A model generated the notes under the pieces. That model was given only the letters and a program-made list of their open reading frames with translations. It searched no databases and was not told the DNA's origin. A stretch of 6,713 nt of DNA. It comes from Methanoregula sp. (GTDB lineage Archaea; Halobacteriota; Methanomicrobia; Methanomicrobiales; Methanospirillaceae). Shown here in pieces: positions 1 through 4,663 of the stretch; within the stretch, counting starts at the first letter, position 1; every line of letters starts with the position of its first letter. The stretch covers positions 4,950-11,662 of the forward strand of contig PNBP01000145.1 of assembly GCA_003136075.1 (NCBI GenBank), given 5' to 3'. The position numbers were made by a program, and so were the translations under genes.

Positions 1-59
1 ATCTGGATGGGGCCGGATCCGATGAGCAGAACTTTTTTGATGTCGGTTCGTTTTGGCAT
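1..59 (-). CDS. carB: carbamoyl-phosphate synthase large subunit, N-terminal fragment
   Basis: Only the first 19 codons are in the window and the gene runs off the left edge. Reading leftward from the ATG at 59-57, the peptide starts MPKRTDIKKVLLIGSGPIQ. This is the standard opening of CarB, including the first glycine-rich strand of its N-terminal pre-ATP-grasp domain. CarB is the synthetase subunit: it makes carbamoyl phosphate from bicarbonate, ATP and the ammonia channelled from CarA, feeding pyrimidine and arginine synthesis. The start overlaps the carA stop by one base (TGATG), and a clear GGAGG lies 8 bases upstream inside the carA end. Translational coupling and a carA-carB operon are therefore inferred. 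The identity rests on a short peptide plus context, but both agree. Confidence 0.93.
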   Translation of the reverse strand, partial: MPKRTDIKKVLLIGSGPIQ

Positions 60-1114
60 CAGTCAAGCCTCCGGAACAGTGAATCAAAGAAATGGGATTC
101 CGTATCACGTGGGCCGCCATGCGCTTCAGGATGGAACTGAACCGTTGTAAGCATCAGGTCTTTGTTCTCAAATCCTTCAACCGTCCCGTCATTCACATTT
201 TCATAGGTAATGGAACATCCATCGGGGAGCGTGTTACCATCGACCGCGAATCCATGATTCTGGGTCGTGATAAAAATACGCCCGTCAAAATGACGGACCG
301 GCTGGTTGGCTCCGCGGTGGCCGAATTTCATCTTGTAGGTATCCCCTCCAAGCGCCAGTGCGGAAACCTGGTTGCCCATGCAGATGCCAAATATCGGGAG
401 CTGCCCGAGAAGATCCTGGAGGCATTTGATTGCCTGATGTGCCTGCTTTGGATCGCCGGGCCCGTTGGTGATAAACAGGGCATCGGGTTTGCAGGCAAGG
501 ATCTGGTCAGAAGTAACATCGTGCGGAAACACGTACAAATCCCCTTGGCGTTTGGAAAGACTGACGAGGATATTTTTCTTTATTCCGAGATCGATAATGG
601 CAATGCGCCTGCCGCTGCCCGGCACATGGTACGCTTCCTTGCAGGAAACTTCCGGGATGGGGGAGATATCACAGATTGTCGGAGTTCGTCGGGCAAGACT
701 GACTGCATACTCACCGTCATCGCTGCCGACAACGAGCGCCGCACGCATCGTACCGTGAACCCGGGTACGGATGGTCAGCGCCCGGGTATCGACGCCCTGC
801 ATGCCCTGCAAACCCTGGTCCTCAAAAAAGGAGCGTATTGATGGCAGGGCTGCAGGTTTCTCGCAGATCTCTTTTGCGATACAACCGAGTGCACAGACTT
901 TCGGATTCTGGAAGTTTTGTTTATCGACGCCATAGTTCCCGATGAGAGGGAACGTAAACATCAGGATCTGGCCGAAATAGCTGGGATCGGTTAAGGATTC
1001 CATATACCCGGTCATCTGGGTATTGAACACGAGCTCACCGGCTCGTTCTCCTTCAACGCCAAAACCATCCCCGATAACAAATTCACCATCCTCCAGACCC
1101 AGAACTGCCTTCAT
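59..1114 (-). CDS. carA: carbamoyl-phosphate synthase small (glutaminase) subunit
   Basis: CarA hydrolyses glutamine and passes ammonia to CarB in the cytoplasm, the first step toward pyrimidines and arginine. The 351-residue product has the usual two domains. The N-terminal CPSase small-chain domain covers roughly residues 1-130 (MKAVLGLEDG start, NTQMTGYMESLTDPSY near 31-46). The C-terminal class I glutamine amidotransferase domain covers about 170-350. The catalytic triad is visible: nucleophile C245 in GICMGNQ, then H328 and E330 in QFHPEA. The motifs TNGPGDP (216-222) and KFGHRGANQPV (263-273) are also standard. GICMGNQ has Asn where E. coli has His (GICLGHQ). The frame stays open upstream to 1270, but the extra 52 residues have no family character and cross the intergenic region, so the ATG at 1114-1112 is preferred. 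No good Shine-Dalgarno sequence precedes this ATG. Length is slightly under the E. coli protein, as expected for this start. Confidence 0.96.
   Translation of the reverse strand: MKAVLGLEDGEFVIGDGFGVEGERAGELVFNTQMTGYMESLTDPSYFGQILMFTFPLIGNYGVDKQNFQNPKVCALGCIAKEICEKPAALPSIRSFFEDQGLQGMQGVDTRALTIRTRVHGTMRAALVVGSDDGEYAVSLARRTPTICDISPIPEVSCKEAYHVPGSGRRIAIIDLGIKKNILVSLSKRQGDLYVFPHDVTSDQILACKPDALFITNGPGDPKQAHQAIKCLQDLLGQLPIFGICMGNQVSALALGGDTYKMKFGHRGANQPVRHFDGRIFITTQNHGFAVDGNTLPDGCSITYENVNDGTVEGFENKDLMLTTVQFHPEAHGGPRDTESHFFDSLFRRLD
68..72 (-). promoter_or_regulatory. ribosome binding site of carB
   Basis: The plus-strand CCTCC reads GGAGG on the minus strand, 8 bases before the carB ATG and inside the last codons of carA. 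It fixes the carB start and fits coupled translation of the two subunits. Confidence 0.75.
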
Positions 1115-1133
1115 GATTTCTATATTATATGTG

Positions 1134-1162
1134 CCTGATGAGTTATTAACGATAATGTCAGG
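1134..1162. promoter_or_regulatory. imperfect palindrome in the carA/ferritin divergent region
   Basis: CCTGA at 1134-1138 and TCAGG at 1158-1162 form an exact 5-bp inverted repeat. Inside it, TTAT (1143-1146) faces ATAA (1152-1155) around a 5-base centre. It lies 20-48 bases upstream of the carA ATG. It could be an operator or a leader hairpin in carA mRNA. Only the symmetry is seen; any function is inferred. Confidence 0.35.
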
Positions 1163-1198
1163 TACACTCGTTTTTCGTCTTGTATTAAGCCGATTGGA

Positions 1199-1210
1199 TA
1201 TACATAAAAA
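1199..1210 (+). promoter_or_regulatory. putative archaeal TATA box for the Dps-like ferritin gene
   Basis: TATACATAAAAA lies 49-60 bases before the ATG at 1259. With the usual archaeal spacing of about 25 bases, transcription would start near 1228-1232 and leave a leader of about 30 nt that contains the GGAG. The same A/T block read on the other strand (TTTTTATGTATA) could also serve carA, but that is uncertain. Confidence 0.5.
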
Positions 1211-1245
1211 GGTTAACGATGGATATCTGGTATTATCTATAGAAT

Positions 1246-1252
1246 GGAGTGA
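1246..1252 (+). promoter_or_regulatory. ribosome binding site of the Dps-like ferritin gene
   Basis: GGAGTGA, complementary to the 3' end of archaeal 16S rRNA with one mismatch, lies 6 bases upstream of the ATG at 1259 and supports that start. Confidence 0.75.
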
Positions 1253-1258
1253 GAAAAT

Positions 1259-1756
1259 ATGGGAACTCAAGGCAGAAAAATTGTTGATACCGATGTTGAT
1301 GAACTCGTCAAGCTTCTCAACAAGGCATATTCCGACGAATGGCTCGCATATTACCAGTATTGGATCGGGTCAAAGGTAGTACGGGGGCCAAACAAGGAAG
1401 CAGTCATTGCTGAACTGACACTCCATGCCACCGAAGAACTCGGGCATGCCCTCCTGCTCACCACCCGCATTATCCAGCTTGGCGGGACACCGGTGACAAA
1501 CCCCAAGGACTGGTTTAAATTCACGAACTGCGGGTATGATGCGCCGGATGATCCGTCTGTCTTTAAAGTGCTTGAACAGAACATCAAAGGCGAGCAGTGT
1601 GCGATTAAGTCCTACAACAGCCTCCTGAAAAAGACCAGAGATACGGATCCAATCACTTATAATATTGTTCTTGGCATCCTCCAGATGGAAGTCGAACACG
1701 AAGAAGATCTCCAGGCGATTCTTGAAGACATCAATGTGATGTTGAAAAAACGCTGA
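1259..1756 (+). CDS. Dps-like (DPSL) ferritin-family protein
   Basis: This 165-residue, all-helical protein carries a complete bacterioferritin-style di-iron site: E27 in the first helix, E60xxH63 (EELGHA) in the second, E112 in the third and E144xxH147 (EVEH) in the fourth. A cysteine pair, C91 (NCGYDAPDD) and C114 (GEQCAIKSYN), sits between and inside helices 2-3. That combination marks the archaeal and anaerobe Dps-like proteins typified by Sulfolobus DPSL, which form hollow 12-subunit shells, oxidise Fe2+ with peroxide and store iron. Family assignment follows from these residues; peroxide protection here is inferred. It has no signal peptide and is presumably cytoplasmic. It is transcribed alone, divergently from carA, from its own TATA box and GGAGTGA site, and an oligo-T tract begins right after the stop. 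Alternative: a plain rubrerythrin or bacterioferritin-like protein. There is no rubredoxin tail, and the cysteine pair favours DPSL. Confidence 0.87.
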   Translation: MGTQGRKIVDTDVDELVKLLNKAYSDEWLAYYQYWIGSKVVRGPNKEAVIAELTLHATEELGHALLLTTRIIQLGGTPVTNPKDWFKFTNCGYDAPDDPSVFKVLEQNIKGEQCAIKSYNSLLKKTRDTDPITYNIVLGILQMEVEHEEDLQAILEDINVMLKKR

Positions 1757-1757
1757 C

Positions 1758-1765
1758 TTTTTTTT
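1758..1765 (+). terminator. oligo-T terminator after the ferritin gene
   Basis: Eight consecutive T residues begin one base after the TGA stop (1754-1756). Archaeal RNA polymerase commonly terminates at such U-runs without needing a hairpin. Confidence 0.6.
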
Positions 1766-1786
1766 AAAAATCGGACTAGTGGAATT

Positions 1787-1818
1787 CCCCGCTTATGGTG
1801 AGTTAGCACGGGGTTTTT
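1787..1818 (+). terminator. possible second terminator: weak hairpin plus T-run
   Basis: CCCCG (1787-1791) pairs with CGGGG (1809-1813), followed at once by TTTTT (1814-1818). The 17-base loop makes the stem weak. It may back up the oligo-T signal 20 bases upstream. Confidence 0.35.
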
Positions 1819-1826
1819 CCCTTACC

Positions 1827-1843
1827 AGCTCTGTTGAAATCCT
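1827..1843 (+). repeat. left terminal inverted repeat of the 260-bp element
   Basis: AGCTCTGTTGAAATCCT, the exact reverse complement of 2070-2086. The outer AGCT may be target duplication rather than element end. Confidence 0.8.
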
Positions 1844-1889
1844 CTTTTTCCTGGCATTCGTTTATTCTCTATGGTAGTGATGAGGGTGA

Positions 1890-1939
1890 CCCCCTCTCTC
1901 CCGAGAGAGGGGGAGGTACCCCAAGGGGAGCACCTCCCC
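1890..1939. repeat. overlapping GC-rich hairpins inside the element
   Basis: The first stem is CCCCCTCTCTC (1890-1900) against GAGAGAGGGGG (1903-1913), 11 perfect bp with a minimal centre. The second is GGGGAGGT (1910-1917) against ACCTCCCC (1932-1939), which itself encloses CCCC/GGGG (1919-1922 with 1925-1928). The two outer stems share bases 1910-1913, so they cannot both form fully. This is either two alternative folds or simply a hairpin cluster typical of palindromic repeats. Confidence 0.75.
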
Positions 1940-2069
1940 GACCCCAATTTTGTTTGCGTTTTTCATCAATCTCCTGATAGTTACTAAAAAATATTTGGGG
2001 AAGCCCACGCGGCGGGGGCAGAAGCACGATGTGCCAAAGAGCCTAACAAGCGATTGCATGTTTCTCTCC

Positions 2070-2086
2070 AGGATTTCAACAGAGCT
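2070..2086 (-). repeat. right terminal inverted repeat of the 260-bp element
   Basis: AGGATTTCAACAGAGCT, the exact reverse complement of 1827-1843. It ends 70 bases before the TATA box of the redox operon, so insertion would have left that promoter intact. Confidence 0.8.
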
Positions 2087-2155
2087 TCATTATGATTTAA
2101 TAAACCGGCTTTTTTACCCCCCCTGAGGGAAAGCACTACGTACCGAATACCCATT

Positions 2156-2163
2156 TTTATATA
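2156..2163 (+). promoter_or_regulatory. archaeal TATA box of the thiol-redox operon
   Basis: TTTATATA within CATTTTTATATACT is a near-consensus archaeal TATA box 45-52 bases before the first ATG at 2208. The predicted transcript start is near 2185-2190, giving a leader of about 20 nt that holds the GGAG. It is the best promoter in the window. Confidence 0.7.
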
Positions 2164-2196
2164 CTATCTTACGTCAATCTCTCCCATACGAGAAAC

Positions 2197-2200
2197 GGAG
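2197..2200 (+). promoter_or_regulatory. ribosome binding site of the glutaredoxin-like gene
   Basis: GGAG lies 7 bases before the ATG at 2208. A second ATG at 2201 lies in another frame and gives only a ten-codon peptide, so 2208 is taken as the start. Confidence 0.65.
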
Positions 2201-2207
2201 ATGGTGT

Positions 2208-2489
2208 ATGGTTATCGAACAAGTACCGGGTAAAGATCATGGGCAGGTCATGTTGTATGCACTTTCCACCTGCCAGTGGTGCAAAAAAACAAAAGATCTT
2301 TTGAAGGAAATGGGAATTGCATTCAATTACCAGTACGTGGATTTGCTTGAAGGAAAAGAACAGGACACAGCAATGAATGAACTGGAGAAATGGAACCCTC
2401 AAGGATCGTTCCCGACCCTTGTTATCAATAATAAATCCTGCATCATCGGATTCCGTGAAGAGGAAATTCGGAAGGCGTTTGACGCATGA
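2208..2489 (+). CDS. glutaredoxin-like / NrdH-type thiol-disulfide oxidoreductase
   Basis: A 93-residue single-domain thioredoxin-fold protein. After the first strand (QVMLYALS, 13-20) comes the dithiol active site C22-Q-W-C25 at the start of helix 1. The cis-proline loop is SFPT (P69), followed by the IIGF/REEE segment (79-85) typical of glutaredoxins. It would reduce disulfides in the cytoplasm, with C22 as the attacking thiol. CQWC is not the classical glutaredoxin CPYC, and methanogens generally lack glutathione, so a thioredoxin-like or NrdH-like redoxin is more likely than a glutathione-linked one. The stop overlaps the next start by four bases (ATGA), so it is very probably co-translated with the FTR-rubredoxin protein, its likely electron donor. 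The partner protein it reduces is unknown; class III ribonucleotide reductase is one candidate by analogy with Methanosarcina. Confidence 0.88.
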   Translation: MVIEQVPGKDHGQVMLYALSTCQWCKKTKDLLKEMGIAFNYQYVDLLEGKEQDTAMNELEKWNPQGSFPTLVINNKSCIIGFREEEIRKAFDA

Positions 2490-3001
2490 GTTTTATTGAA
2501 GTAACCGAATCGGATATCGACGTGTTATACAAAAAGCTCAAGGCAGATTGTGATGAGCACGGGTATTTTCTAAACCCGGATAATGATTTTGTCCGGTCAC
2601 TTATACAGGGATTAATTAAAAATGAGCGGCGTTACGGGTACCAGGCATGCCCCTGCCGTCTGGCATCAGGAAAAAAAGGGGAGGACCTCGATATTATCTG
2701 TCCCTGCACGTACCGGGACCAGGATGTTGAAGAATTCAATGCCTGCTACTGTGCACTCTATGTCAATGCCGCAATTTCCGCCGGGAAACAAAAGACCGGG
2801 CCGGTACCGGAACGACGCCCTACCCGATCAGAGCGGGGCAACCTGAAAACCATGCACACGGTCAGCACAACATCAAGCCTGGTTTTTCCCTTGCCGGTCT
2901 GGCGCTGTACCGTGTGCGGATATCTCTGTGCACGCCCGTCACCGCCCGGCATCTGCCCGATCTGCAAAGTCACAAAAGACCGGTTCGAACGGTTCATCTG
3001 A
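2486..3001 (+). CDS. ferredoxin:thioredoxin reductase catalytic (beta) domain fused to C-terminal rubredoxin domain
   Basis: Residues 1-100 are an FTR catalytic subunit, with the three paired-cysteine motifs C55PC57, C72PC74 and C87YC89. By family analogy C55, C72, C74 and C87 hold a [4Fe-4S] cluster, and C57 with C89 form the redox-active disulfide next to it. The third motif is CYC rather than the CHC of plant and cyanobacterial FTR, so the functional histidine there is replaced by tyrosine. A polar, probably flexible linker (about 101-138) leads to a short rubredoxin-like domain with WRCTVCGY (C141, C144) and CPIC (C157, C160), which would bind one Fe. It has no membrane segment or signal peptide. 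It would take single electrons from ferredoxin, or via rubredoxin, and reduce a protein disulfide, most likely in the glutaredoxin-like protein whose gene overlaps it by ATGA. Related FTR-rubredoxin fusions are known in Methanosarcina (ferredoxin:disulfide reductase). An FTR variable subunit is not seen nearby. Confidence 0.92.
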   Translation: MSFIEVTESDIDVLYKKLKADCDEHGYFLNPDNDFVRSLIQGLIKNERRYGYQACPCRLASGKKGEDLDIICPCTYRDQDVEEFNACYCALYVNAAISAGKQKTGPVPERRPTRSERGNLKTMHTVSTTSSLVFPLPVWRCTVCGYLCARPSPPGICPICKVTKDRFERFI

Positions 3002-3017
3002 TCCTTCATCGGGTATA

Positions 3018-3023
3018 TTTTTT
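3018..3023 (+). terminator. possible oligo-T terminator after the FTR-rubredoxin gene
   Basis: Six T residues (TATATTTTTTCGG context) start 17 bases after the stop. They may end part of the transcription here. The next gene is 96 bases downstream and could still be reached by read-through. Confidence 0.35.
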
Positions 3024-3097
3024 CGGACAAACTCCCTGATTCACATCACCGGTTACCTCGCGAATACTCAAATATTGCCAAAACCAACGTACATGAC

Positions 3098-3436
3098 ATG
3101 ACCGGCCCGGTACTTGTCGAAATAATCGGCCTCAAAAACTCTGAATGCTCGCCGTTCCCCTGCGACGCAGACCGCACCTGTGGTCTTTCGGAATGTCACC
3201 CGTCAGGAACCCTCACCAATGCGTATGCTGCTCTCAAAAACGCACTGGAAGCCGCGTATGGGAAGAACGTTGAAGTAAAACTGACCTTGATCGACACTGG
3301 GGTTCCGGATCATATACGCACTATTCTTGAAACAGATCTCCCCCCAATACCGATGGTGCTGGTGAACAACAAACTCACCCGTATCGGAAGGATCTCACTT
3401 GACCGGATTAAAAAAGAGATTGATGCCTGTTCCTGA
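3098..3436 (+). CDS. small cysteine-rich thioredoxin-fold protein of unknown function
   Basis: I do not recognise a characterised family. The 112-residue product begins with a strand (VLVEIIGL, 5-12) that runs into a cysteine-rich segment, C17-x4-C22-x5-C28-x4-C33, located where thioredoxins carry their CxxC. It continues with a helix (NAYAALKNALEAAYG, 41-55), a strand (VEVKLTLID, 58-66), a second helix, a probable cis-proline loop (PPIPMVLVNNK, P85), and a closing helix. This strand/helix order and the proline loop match the thioredoxin fold. The four cysteines suggest a metal site or two disulfides instead of one simple dithiol. It lies 96 bases after the FTR-rubredoxin gene on the same strand, so a redox role with that pair is inferred. 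No Shine-Dalgarno sequence precedes the ATG. A weak AAATATT (3070-3076) about 25 bases upstream would suit a leaderless transcript. A second ATG at 3093 is out of frame. Confidence 0.75.
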   Translation: MTGPVLVEIIGLKNSECSPFPCDADRTCGLSECHPSGTLTNAYAALKNALEAAYGKNVEVKLTLIDTGVPDHIRTILETDLPPIPMVLVNNKLTRIGRISLDRIKKEIDACS

Positions 3437-3438
3437 TT

Positions 3439-4020
3439 TCAGATAACCCGGGTCAGAGCACCGGTGCCGAGATCATAATATAGCCCGTGAACCTCCACCT
3501 TTTTGTCATTCACCGCTTTTTTAAGGATAGGGTATGTATGCAGGTGCTCGATCTGGAGTCGGACATTCTCATGTTCAATCAGCCGGTAACGCTCTTCTTT
3601 TTCAAGAACGGTTAATGGCGGGGAAATTTTTTTGTCCACCCGATCTTTTGCTTCACGGGCATTGTTCAGCCAGAGGGGAATATAGGAATCCGTGCTCTCC
3701 TTATCGAGTGCCCGTATCGCCCCGCAGTTTGAATGGCCGCAGATCACAACATCACTCACATGGAGGTGGGCAAGAGCATATTCAAGCACCGTTGCAAAGT
3801 TCCAGTCATGGATTGGCACAATGTTTCCGATATTGCGCTGGATAAAAAGTTCTCCTGCTTTAGCCTGTGTAATATGTCCGGTCTGTAACCGGGAATCCGA
3901 ACACCCAATCCAGAGAACAGATGGATGCTGGCTCTGCGCCAGTTCGCGGTAATAATCAATATTCGGACTGAAATCAGTCTCCCGGAACTTGTAATTCCCT
4001 AATAGCAGGTTGTCAATCAT
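3439..4020 (-). CDS. beta-class carbonic anhydrase
   Basis: It interconverts CO2 and bicarbonate in the cytoplasm. In a methanogen this could supply CO2 to methanogenesis or bicarbonate to carboxylases and CarB. The 193-residue product has the whole beta-class zinc site: C40-S-D42-S-R44 (zinc cysteine plus the Asp-Arg dyad), then H96 and C99 in CGHSNCGA. FIQRNIGN (59-66) and the C-terminal HGLYYDLGTG (178-187) are also standard. The start MIDNLLLGNYKF matches the usual N-terminus, and nearby upstream ATGs are out of frame. The length is that of ordinary bacterial-type beta enzymes, a little longer than the 171-residue Cab of Methanothermobacter as I recall it. It has no signal peptide. It faces the redox cluster tail-to-tail with only 2 bp between the stops. 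A minus-strand TATA box about 75 bases upstream suggests its own promoter. Confidence 0.96.
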   Translation of the reverse strand: MIDNLLLGNYKFRETDFSPNIDYYRELAQSQHPSVLWIGCSDSRLQTGHITQAKAGELFIQRNIGNIVPIHDWNFATVLEYALAHLHVSDVVICGHSNCGAIRALDKESTDSYIPLWLNNAREAKDRVDKKISPPLTVLEKEERYRLIEHENVRLQIEHLHTYPILKKAVNDKKVEVHGLYYDLGTGALTRVI

Positions 4021-4090
4021 AATGCATCATGTCCATTGGCACCGGGCTCATCTTTTACCGGTATACCACAGTTTTCCCTCGTGCGGGAAA

Positions 4091-4099
4091 TATAATAAA
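4091..4099 (-). promoter_or_regulatory. putative TATA box of the carbonic anhydrase gene
   Basis: Read on the minus strand the site is TTTATTATA. At the usual spacing transcription would start near 4070, leaving a leader of about 50 nt before the ATG at 4020. No strong Shine-Dalgarno sequence is visible just before that ATG. Confidence 0.5.
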
Positions 4100-4102
4100 T
4101 TC

Positions 4103-4663
4103 TCGTATTTCAACTTCAGGGTAATCGGGTAATAAAATGCGGTTGAATTTGAGATTTAAGCCGGAATTTTGGAATATATACTGAACAAAAAAAGTCGGAG
4201 GAAAACGCGCATATATAATTATTCTGAAAAATTATCGCCATTTGGGAAAAATAACCCAAATTCTCCTTTCTTATTCGCGCCTGGTAACTATATTTTCGAA
4301 GATCTTTAAAATTTGTTCGAGTCCAGGTAAAATATAGGTCAAATTACCACAGGGCTATATACAGGAAAAAAAGGTAATAGATTTAGATTAAATTCCTTCT
4401 GATTATCTTTGGAACTCTTTACGGGTTTGTCATGATATACCTCTACCATACTATCCAGGGGGCGGGTTACGCCAGCTATATCCACATATGCTGATCATGA
4501 GCAGTTCAGCGAAGACACTACGCTCCTAACATTATACGCGCTTGCTGGAGAAGAGAGCGGTAGTTTTGTCACATTCCGACCGCATTTGTTTCATCTGGTA
4601 CAAAAAAAGGTTTTTTTCCCGGTCATAACTTCAATCACGCTACCGGTTACGGACTCTGTTCTT
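4103..4663. other. AT-rich intergenic region without a recognisable gene
   Basis: This stretch between the divergent carbonic anhydrase and acetyltransferase genes is visibly richer in A/T than its neighbours, most of all from 4103 to 4440. It contains several TATA-like motifs (4175-4180, 4211-4218, 4354-4361, 4476-4481), a 7-bp perfect hairpin (4240-4261), a CCTGG/CCAGG inverted pair (4280-4284 with 4323-4327), a perfect AAGATCTT palindrome (4299-4306), and an A7-GG-T7 block (4602-4617). The longest ATG-started plus-strand frame I noticed on reading is 15 codons (4137-4184). No tRNA or known RNA family is recognised. It probably holds the promoter for the acetyltransferase/hydrogenase operon and perhaps a small RNA. 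Confidence 0.55.
4211..4261 (+). promoter_or_regulatory. TATA-like motif followed by a perfect hairpin
   Basis: ATATATAA (4211-4218) would place a transcript start near 4240. Exactly there ATTTGGG (4240-4246) begins and pairs perfectly with CCCAAAT (4255-4261) around an A-rich 8-base loop. It may be the 5' end of a small RNA or a long leader. Only the motif and symmetry are observed. Confidence 0.3.

Larger units (their letters stand above)
1827..2086. mobile_element. MITE-like 260-bp non-coding element with terminal inverted repeats
   Basis: AGCTCTGTTGAAATCCT at 1827-1843 is repeated exactly, inverted, at 2070-2086 (17 of 17 bases). Because AGCT is its own complement, the ends can also be read as 13-bp inverted repeats (1831-1843 and 2070-2082) flanked by a 4-bp AGCT direct duplication, as expected of a transposition target site. 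No transposase or other credible gene lies between the ends. The interior has GC-rich hairpins, and the element fills most of the gap between the ferritin gene and the redox operon. CTGTTGAAA recalls the CTGTTGCAAA ends of IS6-family elements, but that is only a resemblance. Alternative: a dispersed structured intergenic repeat that does not transpose. No second copy is present in the window, so mobility is inferred. Confidence 0.6.

Noticed and set aside
92..841. Plus-strand 249-codon open frame opposite carA
   Set aside because: It lies entirely antisense to carA, whose catalytic motifs are all intact, and its translation shows no recognisable domain. It is a shadow of GC-biased codon use.
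1115..1270. N-terminal extension of the carA frame by 52 residues
   Set aside because: It runs through the divergent promoter, has no family similarity, and the internal ATG gives the standard CarA N-terminus MKAVLGLEDG.
1890..1939. CRISPR-like or riboswitch interpretation of the hairpin cluster
   Set aside because: There are no repeated units with spacers, and no recognisable ligand-binding core. The flanking inverted repeats fit a mobile or dispersed element better.
1862..2059. 65-codon minus-strand frame inside the inverted-repeat element
   Set aside because: It spans the GC-rich hairpins, the peptide has no domain features, and there is no ribosome site. It is better explained as translation of repeat DNA.
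4137..4184. 15-codon plus-strand ORF in the AT-rich spacer
   Set aside because: It is very short with no ribosome binding site, so chance occurrence is the simplest explanation.
4280..4330. tRNA-like segment containing GTTCGAGTCC and a CCTGG/CCAGG pair
   Set aside because: The T-loop-like string is suggestive, but the pairing arms are too close together for a tRNA, no anticodon or D arm forms, and the surroundings are too AT-rich.
4436..4585. Open frame upstream of the acetyltransferase
   Set aside because: It has no ATG, GTG or TTG start before 4586 and its peptide lacks GNAT character, so it is treated as untranslated spacer. An upstream frameshifted start was not evident.
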